NCBI RefSeq assembly: GCF_900089585.1
Contig: NZ_FLRH01000003.1
Span: 915,001 to 979,000, forward strand
DNA length: 64,000 nt
Direction of reading: 5' to 3'
Source of the DNA: Micromonospora sediminicola
GTDB lineage: Bacteria; Actinomycetota; Actinomycetes; Mycobacteriales; Micromonosporaceae
Positions within the stretch are counted from its first letter, which is position 1, and every line of letters starts with the position of its first letter. Positions 1 through 8,579 of this stretch are shown here, in pieces. A model generated the notes under the pieces. It saw nothing but the letters and a program-made list of their open reading frames with translations. It did not search any database and was not told where the DNA came from. Both the position numbers and the translations under genes were made by a program.

Positions 1-1973
1 GCCGCCCGGAGGATCTCGGCGCGGGCCGGACCGTCCGGCGGGGGCACGTAGACCAGGCGCTCCAGCCGGCCGGGACGCAGCAGCGCCGGGTCGACCAGCT
101 CCGGGCGGTTCGTCGCGCCGACCACCACCACGTTGCGCAGCGCCTCCACCCCGTCCAGCTCGGTGAGCAGCGCGGCGACCACCCGGTCGGTGGTACCCCC
201 GTCGGTGGCCTGGCCGCGCACCGGAGCCAGGGCGTCCACCTCGTCCAGGAAGACCAGGGTGGGTGCCGCCTCCCGGGCCCGGCGGAACAGCTCGCGGACC
301 GCGCGTTCGCTCTCGCCCACCCACTTGGAGAGCAGCTCGGCGCCCTTCACCGACAGCACGTTCGCGCGCCCGGAACCGGCCAGCGCGGTGACCAGGTAGG
401 TCTTCCCGCAGCCGGGCGGCCCGTAGAGCAGCACCCCGCGCGGCGGCGTCACCCCCAGCCGGGCGAACGTGTCCGGATAGGTCAGCGGCCAGAGCACGGA
501 CTCGGTCAACGTCTGCTTGACCTCGTGCAGCCCACCCACGTCGTCCAGCGTCACCGACGCCAGCTCCAACGTGGAGGACGCCATGGTGGTCGGCCGGACC
601 ACCTCCAGCGCGGCGGTGAAGTCGGCCATCGCCACGGTCGGCGTCTCCGCCGTCTTCTGCCGCAGCGCCGCCCGCACCCCGGCCTCCCGGACCAGCGCCG
701 CGAGGTCCGCGGCGACGAAACCGGGGGTACGCGCCGCCACCTCGTCCAGCCGGACGTCGCCGGCCAGCGGCACCTGGCGGGTGAGCACTGTCAACTGCTC
801 CCGGCGCAGCGCCGGGTCGGGCAGCGGCACGGTGATCCGCAGACCCAGCAGGTCCGGGCCGCGCAGGGCCGGGTCCACCGCCTCGGGGCGGGCGCTGGTG
901 CAGACCACCGCCGCGCCGGCCCGTACCGTCTCGGCGACGACCTGCCGGAACACCGTGGCCAGCGGGCCCGGCTCGTCGGCCGGGGCGATCGCCTCCACGT
1001 CGGTGACCAGCAGCACGGCGGGTCCGCCGGCGCGTACCGCCGAGGCCGCCTCGCGCAACCGTCGGGCCGCCGCGTCGGCGGTCGACGCGGCCAGCTCCGG
1101 TGCCCAGAGCGGACGGATCCGCGCGCCCACCCGGGCGGCGACGGCGCGGACCAGCGCTGCCTTGCCCGAGCCCGCCGGGCCCTCGACGAGAACCCCGAGC
1201 GAGACGGTGGTGCCCAGCCGGCCCAGCACCTCCCCGTGGTGGAAGCCCAGGTCCAGCAGCTCGGTCAGCTCCTCGGCCTGGGCCCGCAGGCCGGGCAGCT
1301 CGTCCACGTCCGGCGCGTCCTCCGGACCGAGCAAACCCTCGGCCGCCGTCGCGACGGGCGCGGAGTCGGGCACGTCCGCCGGGCCGGAGCCGCGGGTGGC
1401 CGGGCCGTGTTCCCAGCCCACCACCGTCTCCATGGTGACCAGCGCGCCGGTCGCCGGCTCGGCCGCGACCACGGTGAGCAGGGTGCTGGTCCAGGCGTAC
1501 CCGACGGAGCTGGCGAGGCTGCGCCGCGCCGCCTCGACCAGGCCGCGCACGGCGGCGTCCGGGAGCACGTCCTGCGGCAGCAGCGAGACGTCGTCGCCGG
1601 CGGTGACCACCTTGCCCAGCAACGCGAGCCGCAGCATCTCCGGCGGGACCGCGGCGACCACCGCGGCCGGGCCGGCCACTGTCACCCGGCGCGCCGGCGC
1701 GGCCGGCAGCGGGCTCACCGTGACCTGCCCGCCGGCCCGCACGCCGAGGTTGCCGAGCAGCAGGTCGTCGGCGTACAGCAGGGCGCTGCTGGTGTCCGGC
1801 TCGGCGGCGGCCGCGATGCCGGCGGTCACCCGGCGACCGGTCAGGCGCACCGGGTCGCCGGGGCGCAGGGCCAGCGCGGTCAGCACCTCGGGGTGCAGGC
1901 GTACGACGCCCCGGCGGGCGTCCAGCGCGGCCGGCCGCAGGCTCGCGGTCAGGGTCAGGTCGGGTTCCGCCAC
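1..1973 (-). CDS. Cdc48/VCP-like AAA ATPase (3' end outside window)
   Basis: Reading leftwards from a GTG at 1973, 657 codons are visible and the frame runs off the left edge. The order is a Cdc48-type N-terminal beta-barrel region (about residues 1-200), then two AAA modules. The second module is intact: Walker A GPPGCGKT (K524), Walker B LVFLDEVDA, sensor-1 ATNRP and a DPALLRPGRL arginine-finger segment. The first module is degenerate: its Walker A reads GPAGSGKA (K271, A272), the Walker B DE pair reads TD, the sensor-1 Asn is lost and the arginine segment is scrambled. Family knowledge: actinobacterial Cdc48-like proteins (Cpa) are unfoldase-type ATPases linked to the proteasome. The gene follows the conservon on the same strand after a 38-nt gap from the small gene upstream. 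Confidence 0.9.
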   Translation of the reverse strand, partial: MAEPDLTLTASLRPAALDARRGVVRLHPEVLTALALRPGDPVRLTGRRVTAGIAAAAEPDTSSALLYADDLLLGNLGVRAGGQVTVSPLPAAPARRVTVAGPAAVVAAVPPEMLRLALLGKVVTAGDDVSLLPQDVLPDAAVRGLVEAARRSLASSVGYAWTSTLLTVVAAEPATGALVTMETVVGWEHGPATRGSGPADVPDSAPVATAAEGLLGPEDAPDVDELPGLRAQAEELTELLDLGFHHGEVLGRLGTTVSLGVLVEGPAGSGKAALVRAVAARVGARIRPLWAPELAASTADAAARRLREAASAVRAGGPAVLLVTDVEAIAPADEPGPLATVFRQVVAETVRAGAAVVCTSARPEAVDPALRGPDLLGLRITVPLPDPALRREQLTVLTRQVPLAGDVRLDEVAARTPGFVAADLAALVREAGVRAALRQKTAETPTVAMADFTAALEVVRPTTMASSTLELASVTLDDVGGLHEVKQTLTESVLWPLTYPDTFARLGVTPPRGVLLYGPPGCGKTYLVTALAGSGRANVLSVKGAELLSKWVGESERAVRELFRRAREAAPTLVFLDEVDALAPVRGQATDGGTTDRVVAALLTELDGVEALRNVVVVGATNRPELVDPALLRPGRLERLVYVPPPDGPARAEILRA

Positions 1974-2011
1974 CCGCCGACAGTAGCCGCCGGCACCACA
2001 CCCCGTCCGGG

Positions 2012-2512
2012 TCAGCGCGGGCCGGGGTCCTCCAGCAGGGACGGGTCCCGGCGGATCATCTCGGCGAGCCGGGCCGCCGGGTCGGTGTCCAGCGGGTCGT
2101 GCCCGGGCGCGGGCACCGTCTTCACCGACATCGGCCAGGCCGGCGGGGGCGCCGGCGCGGCGGCCGGGCCGACCGTCACCGCCGGGCCCGCCCAGGAGAC
2201 CCGCAGCGGGTACGCCTGGCCGCCCAACTCGACCCGGAGCGTCACGTCGAGCCCGGGATGCTCGGCGACCACCCGTCGGACCGCCTCGGCGACCTCCTCG
2301 ACCGGGTCCCGCCGGTGCGGCGCCTCACCGCCCCGCAGCCGGTACGCGCCGTGCCCGGCCCGCCGGTCCGGCGGCCCGTCCGGAACCGGCCCGTCGGCGG
2401 CGGCACCCCGTTCGGCCGCTTCGGCCGGCTCGCCGGGCAGCGGCTCCCGTCGGCGCCGCGCCTCCTCGCGCCGAGCCAGCCGGGCCAGTGTCTCGTCCAG
2501 ATCACCCCTCAT
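2012..2512 (-). CDS. Conserved hypothetical protein downstream of conservon GTPase
   Basis: A charged, Arg/Glu-rich protein of about 166 residues with a proline-rich segment near residues 125-140. I recognise no domain. The ATG at 2512 is chosen because AAGGGGG lies 8 nt upstream. An in-frame GTG at 2521 would sit directly on that Shine-Dalgarno. It starts 46 nt after the conservon GTPase ends and on the same strand, so it is probably co-transcribed and may be an accessory of that signalling system, though nothing in the sequence proves it. Its stop lies 38 nt before the AAA gene start, so the operon may continue into that gene. Confidence 0.7.
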   Translation of the reverse strand: MRGDLDETLARLARREEARRRREPLPGEPAEAAERGAAADGPVPDGPPDRRAGHGAYRLRGGEAPHRRDPVEEVAEAVRRVVAEHPGLDVTLRVELGGQAYPLRVSWAGPAVTVGPAAAPAPPPAWPMSVKTVPAPGHDPLDTDPAARLAEMIRRDPSLLEDPGPR

Positions 2513-2558
2513 CGCGTCCACCCCCTTCGCCAGAAAACGGACCGGATCGAGCGTCGGT

Positions 2559-3320
2559 TCAACCCTCCCGGGACCGGGTCGCCCGGTCCAGCGCCCGGTC
2601 CAGGACGACCAGCAGGGCGTCCCGGACGGAGAGGCGGTCCCGGGCGTCGAACTGCACCAGCGGCACGTGCTCGGCGATCGCCAGCGCCCAGCGGATCGAC
2701 GGCAGGTCCAGCGCCAGCTTCCCGTCGAAGGCGTTGACGCCGACGGCGAACGGCAGCCCGGCCCGCTCGAAGAAGTCGATCGCGGGATAGCAGTCGTCGA
2801 GCCGGGCGCTGTCCACCACCACCAGCGCGCCGAGCGCGCCCCGCGCCAGGTCGTCCCACATGAAGCCGAAACGGGCCTGGCCGGGCGTGCCGAAGAGGTA
2901 GAGCTTCAGGCTGCGGTCGATGGTCACGCAGCCGAAGTCCATCGCCACCGTGGTGGTGGTCTTGCCGGCCACCCCACCCGGGTCGTCCACGCCGATGCCG
3001 GCGCTGGTCATCTCCGCCTCGGTGGTCAGTGGCGCGATCTCGGAGATGGCGCCCACGGTGGTGGTCTTGCCGACCCCGAAGCCACCGGCGATGAGGATCT
3101 TCACCGGGATCGGCGGGCGGGGCGCGGGCGCCCGCCGCACGATCGGGGCCGGTTCGCCGGGCACGCCGGGGGGCCGGTACGGCAGCGGCGGCGGCGCAGG
3201 CGGGGGCGGTGTGGCCCGGCCGATCAGCGGGGCCGGCCCGCCGTAGCGGGTGGGGGCGCTGTTCGCGGACGGCCCGCCCAGGGCCGCCGCCGGCCATTCA
3301 GGAGATCGCACGGAGTCCAT
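2559..3320 (-). CDS. Conservon small GTPase (CvnD-type)
   Basis: About 253 residues. A proline-rich N-terminal extension (residues 1-70) precedes a MglA/Ras-like G domain: P-loop ILIAGGFGVGKTTT, switch region with DDPGGVAGKTTTTVAMDFG, and FGTPGQARF in place of the DxxGQ motif. These are typical of the GTPase encoded last in actinobacterial conservons. The ATG at 3320 lies inside the end of the DUF742 gene (23-nt overlap), which suggests coupled translation. An in-frame TTG immediately precedes it. The presumed role is a membrane-proximal switch that works with the roadblock protein and sensor kinase encoded just upstream. Confidence 0.93.
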   Translation of the reverse strand: MDSVRSPEWPAAALGGPSANSAPTRYGGPAPLIGRATPPPPAPPPLPYRPPGVPGEPAPIVRRAPAPRPPIPVKILIAGGFGVGKTTTVGAISEIAPLTTEAEMTSAGIGVDDPGGVAGKTTTTVAMDFGCVTIDRSLKLYLFGTPGQARFGFMWDDLARGALGALVVVDSARLDDCYPAIDFFERAGLPFAVGVNAFDGKLALDLPSIRWALAIAEHVPLVQFDARDRLSVRDALLVVLDRALDRATRSREG

Positions 3321-3747
3321 CAATCACTCGCAGGATGATGTCGGGATCGAGGGCGTCGTCGACGTCCGCGACGTGCACGTCGAGATGACCAGCGGCGCGC
3401 AGGTCGCCGACCAGCACCCGGGTCACCCCGAAGTGCATCCGGGTACGGGCGGAGATCTCGGCGACCGACACCGGCTCGGCGCAGATCGCGACGATCGCCG
3501 CCAGCTCCGGGGCCAGCCGGGCGGTCACCGCCCAGGTGCCGCTGCCCGCGCGGGCGGTCACCTGGGTCTCCAGGCCGATCGCCGGGTCGCCGTCCACCCG
3601 TCCGGCGGTGAGCACGAACGGGCGTGGGCCGGTCGGCTCCCCGTCGCCCGCGTCCGACCCGGTGAGCGGGGCGGACGCGCGCAGGAAGGGACGGATCCGG
3701 ACGCCGGGTTCCGGCTCCGGGTCCCCGCCGGCGGCCCCCGGGATCAT
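3298..3747 (-). CDS. DUF742 protein, conservon component (CvnC-type)
   Basis: 149 residues starting MIPGAAGG. It contains the DUF742 core: RPFVLTAGR, then a winged-helix-like stretch (SVAEISARTRMHFGVTRVLVGDLRAAG) and a C-terminal LDPDIILRVIDGL. Family knowledge: DUF742 proteins are always found between the roadblock protein and the GTPase in conservons, and their biochemical role is unclear. Start and stop overlaps fit this order: its ATG overlaps the roadblock stop (ATGA), and its 3' end overlaps the GTPase start. Confidence 0.93.
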   Translation of the reverse strand: MIPGAAGGDPEPEPGVRIRPFLRASAPLTGSDAGDGEPTGPRPFVLTAGRVDGDPAIGLETQVTARAGSGTWAVTARLAPELAAIVAICAEPVSVAEISARTRMHFGVTRVLVGDLRAAGHLDVHVADVDDALDPDIILRVIDGLRAIS

Positions 3748-4208
3748 TGCTGGACGGCGTTCTTCAGCTCGGCGATCAGGCGGGGGCTCAGGGCGCCACC
3801 GGCGCGGCCCGCGAAGAGCGTCATCTCGTACGCCACGGTGCCCAGGTTGGCCGAGCGGTCGGCGACCACGCCGAGGACCGAACCGCTGCTGATCGCGCTG
3901 ATCAGCAGGTAGCCCTCGGCCATGTCGACGATCACCCGGTTGAGCGCGCCCAGCGCGTACCAGCTGGCGGCGCCCCCGGCGAGGCTGGTCATGCCGGAGA
4001 CGACGGCGGCGAGGCGTTCCGCGTTGGACCGGTCCTTGATGGCGGACATGGCCATCAGCAGCCCGTCCGAGGAGACCGCGATCGCCTCCATCACCCCGGC
4101 CGTGCTGGAGGTGAACGAGTCGAGCAGCCAGTTGAAGGTACGCGCCTCGGGGCTGAGGTCGCCGGTGGAGCTCTGTTCGACGTTGTCGTGCAGGAACGGG
4201 CTGGTCAC
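3744..4208 (-). CDS. Roadblock/LC7 domain protein (CvnB-type)
   Basis: 154 residues. After about 15 residues (VTSPFLHDNVEQ) comes a single roadblock/LC7 domain: FNWLLDSFTSSTAGVMEAIAVSSDGLLMAMS, then helices and strands through GGALSPRLIAELKNAVQQ. Roadblock proteins modulate small GTPases, so this is the likely partner or GAP-like regulator of the conservon GTPase. The GTG start at 4208 overlaps the kinase stop by 4 nt (GTGA) and has GAGGA 9 nt upstream. The stop overlaps the DUF742 start by 4 nt, so the four core genes are translationally coupled. Confidence 0.95.
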   Translation of the reverse strand: MTSPFLHDNVEQSSTGDLSPEARTFNWLLDSFTSSTAGVMEAIAVSSDGLLMAMSAIKDRSNAERLAAVVSGMTSLAGGAASWYALGALNRVIVDMAEGYLLISAISSGSVLGVVADRSANLGTVAYEMTLFAGRAGGALSPRLIAELKNAVQQ

Positions 4209-7045
4209 CGTGATGGATCCTCTTCGTAGCGACGGTCGGTACTGACTTCGCGCAGAGCACGGGCGACGCCCGCCTCGAACTCGGTGATGAGGTTGCGGAC
4301 CTCGACGGGGTCGCCGGGGTCGGAGCTGGTCGGGGGCGCGGCCGGCACCGGGGAGACGGCCAGGTTGGCTCCGGGCACCCGCCGGCTGAGCCGGGGGCGG
4401 CCCGGCGTCGGCGGGGCCGGGGTGACGTCGTCCTCGGCCCGGCGTACGCCGTCCTGGAACGCCTCGACCAGCGCCCGGACCGAGGCCGGGTCGGCGGGGA
4501 TCCCGATCAGCGGCCCGGTCGCCGGGCCGGCGGGGCCCGCCGGGGCGCCAGTGGGCAGGTTCGCCCCGGGCACCCGCTTGCGGATCGGCCGGGTGCCGGC
4601 CGGTCCGGGTCGCCCCGCCGGCGGGCCGACCGGAGCCGGTCCGGTGGACGGCCGTCCGGCCGGGGCCACCGGCGGTGGGCCGGCCGGCGGGAAGGCGGGA
4701 CCGGGCGGCGGGCCGTCGGACGGTCCGCGGGCGGGGCCGGTCGTCGGCCCGGCGGCCGGGGGAGCGGCCGGTGCCGGGCCGACGACCGGTGTCGGCGGGG
4801 TCGGGTCGGCGGGGTACGTGGCCGGGCCGACGGGTGGCGTGGTCGCCGGCCCGGCGGCGGGCGGCCAGGCCGGCGGCGGCCCGGCGGTGGGGAAGCGGAG
4901 ATCGTCGACCGGCGCGCCGCCGGCCGGGGCGGCGGCCACCGGCACGTCCCGCGGACCGGCCGGGTCCGGGGTGTCGGCCTGACTGCCGAACGCGTCCCAC
5001 GAATCGCCGGTGGCGATGCTGCGGGTGGCCCGGGTGAGCAGCTCGGCGTCGAACCCGGCCGGTTCGACGGCGGCCGGCGGGGGGTCGACCGGCACACCCT
5101 CGCGGGGCAGACCGGGCGTCGGCGCCTCGGCGGTCGGTGCCGGCTGCCGCTCCGCGGGTGCGACGGTGGCCCGGGCCGCCGTGGCGGAGGGGCGCTCCGG
5201 CCGGCGGACCACCAGCGAGGCGGCCGGGATCTCCACCCCGGCGGTGACCCCGCCGCCCGAGGTCGCGGCCAACCGGACCGTCCAACCGTGCCGGCGGGCC
5301 AGCCGACCCACCACGAACAGGCCGAGCACCTCGGTCGGCGCGAGGTCGAGCCGTTCCCGCCGGGTGAAGCGGGCGTTCTCCTCGGCGAGCCGCTCGGCGG
5401 TGAGGCCGATGCCGTGGTCGACCACGGTGAGGCGGGCGCCGCCGTCGGTCAGCTCACCGGCCACCACCACCCGGGTGTGCGGCGGTGAGAAGGAGGTGGC
5501 GTTCTCCATCAGCTCGGCCAGCGCCAGCACCAGGTCGCCGGCGATCGCGGGCGCGGCCGAGACGCCGGGTGGCACCTGCACGTCGACCCGGGTGTAGTCC
5601 TCGATCTCGCCGAGCGCGAGCCGCACCACGTCGGCCAGCGGGACCGGCGCCACGTGCCCGTCCGAACCGGTGGCGCCGGAGAGCACCACCAGGCTGCCGG
5701 CGTTGCGGCGCAGCCGGCTGGAGATGTGGTCCAGCCGGTAGAGGTGCTCCAGCCGGGCCGGGTCGGCCTCCTGCCGTTCCAGCCGGTCGATGAGCGCGAT
5801 CTGGCGGCCGACCAGGTTCTGCGTACGCCGGCCGACGTGGCCGAACATCTGCGCCACGTTGCGCCGGCCGGCCACCTGCCGCTCGACCAGCCGGGCGGCG
5901 GTGTGCTGCACCCGCTCGAACGCGCGGGCCAGGTCGCCGATCTCGTCCCGGGCGTCGACGTCCACCGGGTCGAGGCGGACCGGTGGCACCGACTCGGTCT
6001 CGTCGTCGGCGACCCGGGTCAGCTCGGCCTCGGCGACCCGGGCGACGCGTTCGGCGGACCGGGTGAGCCGGCTCAGCGGCCGGGCCACCGTCCGCGCCAC
6101 GGTCATGCTCAGCAGCACCACGAGGAGGAGGATCAGGACCGCCGCCACGCTGACCAGCCAGGCCGCGGTCAACGCGGTCCGCTGCTCGCTGCGGGTCTCC
6201 GCGATCACGTCCGCGACGACCTTCTTCTCCACGAACTGGCCCAGGGTGATCATCGAGCGGACCGAGGGGAAGAGCGCGTCCAGCGGCACCGGCGCGATCG
6301 CCCCGATCGGGTCCCGGACGCTGTCGACCAGGAACGTCGGGCTGGTCCGGGCCGCCACGGCCGCGTCGTCCAGCCGGGCCAGCTTGAGCTGCTCCGGCGT
6401 GATGAGCTTGCGGAACCGCTGGTTGTCCACGTTGAGCGCGGCCATGCAGGCGATGTACGAGCCGGCCACCTTCGCGTCGCCGGTCGCCTTGACCAGCACG
6501 ATCTGGGTGGCGCAGGAGCTCAGCCCCTCGTCGGCGCGCAGCAACGCGTCCAGGGCCAGCACCTGTCGCCCGGCCGGGGTGTCGGTGTCCACCTGGAACG
6601 GCAGCCGCAACGACTCGATCAGGGCGGTGTCGACCGCGGCGAAGGCGGTGAGGATCTGTTCCGGCGTGGCCCGCCCGGCGAGCACTGTGGTGCGGACGTC
6701 GGCCAGCGTGCGTACCCCGTCGAGGGCCGCGCGGACCGGCGCCGGCAGCGTCTCGGCGCGCAGGTCGGCGGCCCGGTCGTCGACGGTGACGGACTTCTGG
6801 ATCAGCTCGGTGCGGGTCACCCGGCCGAGCAGCAACCCGACCGAGAGCAGGCGTTCCTGCTGGAGGTCCTGGACCAGGCTGCCGATCCGGCTGGCGACGC
6901 GGACGGTCTCGGCGGTGTCGGCGGCGCGCTGCGCGGTGGCCACCCGGTCGACGACCACCGGCACGGCCAGCCCGACCATGCTGAGCAGCGGGATGATCAC
7001 CAGCAGGGCGAGCTTGCCCCGGATCCGCAATCTAGCGAGCAGCAT
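4205..7045 (-). CDS. Conservon sensor histidine kinase with NIT sensor domain (CvnA-type)
   Basis: 946 residues. TM1 is about 13-33. An extracytoplasmic NIT (nitrate/nitrite-sensing type) helical domain covers about 35-290. TM2 is about 292-315, with HAMP and coiled coil to about 390. An atypical dimerisation helix (LDHISSRLRRN, about 434-444) is followed by an HATPase_c domain with N-box ELMENATSFSPP (about 509-520), G-box VVDHGIGLT and EVLGLFVVGRLARRHG. The last 330 residues are a Pro/Ala-rich disordered tail that carries two RVPGANL motifs, each followed by a short helix. No response regulator is adjacent, as expected for conservons. The start overlaps the upstream membrane-protein gene by 14 nt. 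Confidence 0.95.
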   Translation of the reverse strand: MLLARLRIRGKLALLVIIPLLSMVGLAVPVVVDRVATAQRAADTAETVRVASRIGSLVQDLQQERLLSVGLLLGRVTRTELIQKSVTVDDRAADLRAETLPAPVRAALDGVRTLADVRTTVLAGRATPEQILTAFAAVDTALIESLRLPFQVDTDTPAGRQVLALDALLRADEGLSSCATQIVLVKATGDAKVAGSYIACMAALNVDNQRFRKLITPEQLKLARLDDAAVAARTSPTFLVDSVRDPIGAIAPVPLDALFPSVRSMITLGQFVEKKVVADVIAETRSEQRTALTAAWLVSVAAVLILLLVVLLSMTVARTVARPLSRLTRSAERVARVAEAELTRVADDETESVPPVRLDPVDVDARDEIGDLARAFERVQHTAARLVERQVAGRRNVAQMFGHVGRRTQNLVGRQIALIDRLERQEADPARLEHLYRLDHISSRLRRNAGSLVVLSGATGSDGHVAPVPLADVVRLALGEIEDYTRVDVQVPPGVSAAPAIAGDLVLALAELMENATSFSPPHTRVVVAGELTDGGARLTVVDHGIGLTAERLAEENARFTRRERLDLAPTEVLGLFVVGRLARRHGWTVRLAATSGGGVTAGVEIPAASLVVRRPERPSATAARATVAPAERQPAPTAEAPTPGLPREGVPVDPPPAAVEPAGFDAELLTRATRSIATGDSWDAFGSQADTPDPAGPRDVPVAAAPAGGAPVDDLRFPTAGPPPAWPPAAGPATTPPVGPATYPADPTPPTPVVGPAPAAPPAAGPTTGPARGPSDGPPPGPAFPPAGPPPVAPAGRPSTGPAPVGPPAGRPGPAGTRPIRKRVPGANLPTGAPAGPAGPATGPLIGIPADPASVRALVEAFQDGVRRAEDDVTPAPPTPGRPRLSRRVPGANLAVSPVPAAPPTSSDPGDPVEVRNLITEFEAGVARALREVSTDRRYEEDPSR

Positions 7046-8204
7046 CGAACGGCCTCCACCGCTCGGCGTCGCCGCCGCCCACCGTGACGGGCTGGCGGTC
7101 GGCGGGCCGGGTCGCGGCCGGCTGGTCCGGGCGGACCGTCGCCGGCCGGCCGGCCTCGGCCGGCTCCCGCGCCTCGGTGGAGCGGTGCCGACCCCGGCGC
7201 CACGCGGCGAGCTGGACCACGGCGAGCCCGGCCAGCAGCGCGACCGCGACCACGGCCGCGATCCGGGCCAGGAGCCGGTCCCGGTCGAGCGTGTCCAGTC
7301 GCTCCTCCAGCAGCGCGTCGAGCTGGTCGAGGATCACCGTGCGGAGTTCCTTGGCGGCGTTCTGGGCGGTCAGGCCGGCGTTGGTGAGCTGGTCGGTGCT
7401 CGGTGCGGCGCGCCCCGGGCCGGGCGCGGAGAACGCGGTGAACGCCTCCAGCGAGCGCTGGTAGGTGTCCAGCGGGGTGAGCACGTTGGCGCCCAGGTCG
7501 GTGCTCTCCGAGCTGTCCACCGCCGAGCGCAGGTCGGCGACCAGGTCCATGGCGGGGCCGAGCGCGGCCACCCGCAGCTCGGACAGCTCGGCGCCGGTCT
7601 TGACCCGCTCGGCGGCGGGGCGGGCGGGGGCCAGCCGGACCAGGTCGGCGAGCCGGCCGGCCAGCACGGTCGCGGTGGGCAGGTCGCCGCCGATGCCGTC
7701 CTGGAGGAAGAAGGAGTCGGCCCGGGGGTCGCGGATCAGGCCGGAGCTCTCCCGCACCTTCCGGTAGAGGGCCAGCAGCAGGTCGGTGGCCTCCCCGTAC
7801 GCCCGGTAGGCCGCCTCGGGGTCGCCGAGACCGCGGTCCGGCAGCGCCTCCACCTTGGCCCGCAGCCCGGCCCAGCGCTCGTGACTGCGCAGCTCGTCGC
7901 CGACGGCGGCGTCCACCTCGGCTGCCCGCTCGATCGCGGCGTTGAGCGCCGCGCGGGAGACCGGCGCCCCGGCGACGGCGGTCGACTGGGCCTCGACCAG
8001 CGCGTCGGTGACCGGCCCGAGGGCGCGCAGGTAGCGGACTCCGAGGCGTTCCCGGGTCGCCAGGTCGTGGTCGTCGGCGGTGGTGCCGGAGGCCTGGGCG
8101 AAGAGCAGACCGAGTGGGGCGATCAGCGCCAGCACCAGCAGCAGGGGCAGGACACGGCCCGGTACGGAGGGCCGCCGACGGACCCGCGGCGCGGGAACTG
8201 TCAT
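7032..8204 (-). CDS. Two-TM extracytoplasmic sensor-like protein preceding the conservon
   Basis: 390 residues. A basic N-terminus is followed by a signal-anchor TM (about 18-37), then about 270 residues of predominantly helical extracytoplasmic sequence, a second TM (about 312-333) and a basic Pro-rich cytoplasmic tail of about 55 residues. It has no kinase domain. Its layout looks like the input half of the neighbouring NIT kinase without the output half, but I cannot name the domain. GGAGGAG lies about 7 nt before the ATG. Its stop overlaps the kinase ATG by 14 nt, so it heads the conservon operon. A role as co-sensor is inference from position and topology. Confidence 0.82.
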   Translation of the reverse strand: MTVPAPRVRRRPSVPGRVLPLLLVLALIAPLGLLFAQASGTTADDHDLATRERLGVRYLRALGPVTDALVEAQSTAVAGAPVSRAALNAAIERAAEVDAAVGDELRSHERWAGLRAKVEALPDRGLGDPEAAYRAYGEATDLLLALYRKVRESSGLIRDPRADSFFLQDGIGGDLPTATVLAGRLADLVRLAPARPAAERVKTGAELSELRVAALGPAMDLVADLRSAVDSSESTDLGANVLTPLDTYQRSLEAFTAFSAPGPGRAAPSTDQLTNAGLTAQNAAKELRTVILDQLDALLEERLDTLDRDRLLARIAAVVAVALLAGLAVVQLAAWRRGRHRSTEAREPAEAGRPATVRPDQPAATRPADRQPVTVGGGDAERWRPFDAAR

Positions 8205-8579
8205 GGTCTGTCTCCTCCGGCGACGGCAGGGTGATGCGGTGCCCCGGGAGGTCGCCGTACGCAGTCCCGTGCACCGGACCGGAAAAGTAGCCGAACCGGG
8301 CGTGGTCGGAACCTCGGTCGATGAGTCGGCTTCACGTCACTTCGGTGGGTATGACGGAACGTCAATGGGGTGAACACGGAGCGTTCGATCGACGTGGCGA
8401 GACGCGACATCGACGGTGATTTGCGGTTGTAGATGTGAATTCACGTGATCCGAATACGTCCCGCTGGGATGGTCTGGACCTTCTGCGGACGACGGACGGC
8501 ACGCGCCGAACGGCCCAGCCGGACGGACGTACGGCGGATCTCAGGGAACGCTCAGCCGGCGGCCCGTACCGTGTGCCGC
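8205..8579. promoter_or_regulatory. Divergent intergenic region with two palindromes
   Basis: This 375-nt stretch lies between the conservon (minus) and the hydrolase-ABC fusion (plus) and has no convincing gene. It holds an inverted repeat TGACG-GAA-CGTCA at 8352-8364 and a perfect 10-bp palindrome GTGAATTCAC at 8435-8444. It is locally less GC-rich than the flanks, as promoter regions in this window tend to be. The fusion gene has its own -10-like TACCGT at 8567-8572, 7 nt before the ATG. Which regulator uses the palindromes cannot be told from the sequence. Confidence 0.45.

Noticed and set aside
525..3338. Very long plus-strand open frame opposite the AAA gene and conservon end
   Set aside because: It is Arg/Gly/Gln-rich low-complexity translation with no domain, antisense to genes with clear motifs. 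It is an artefact of high GC at third positions.
8435..8444. GTGAATTCAC as a CRP-type site
   Set aside because: The half-sites are adjacent without the 6-nt spacer of TGTGA-N6-TCACA. Kept only as an unassigned palindrome.
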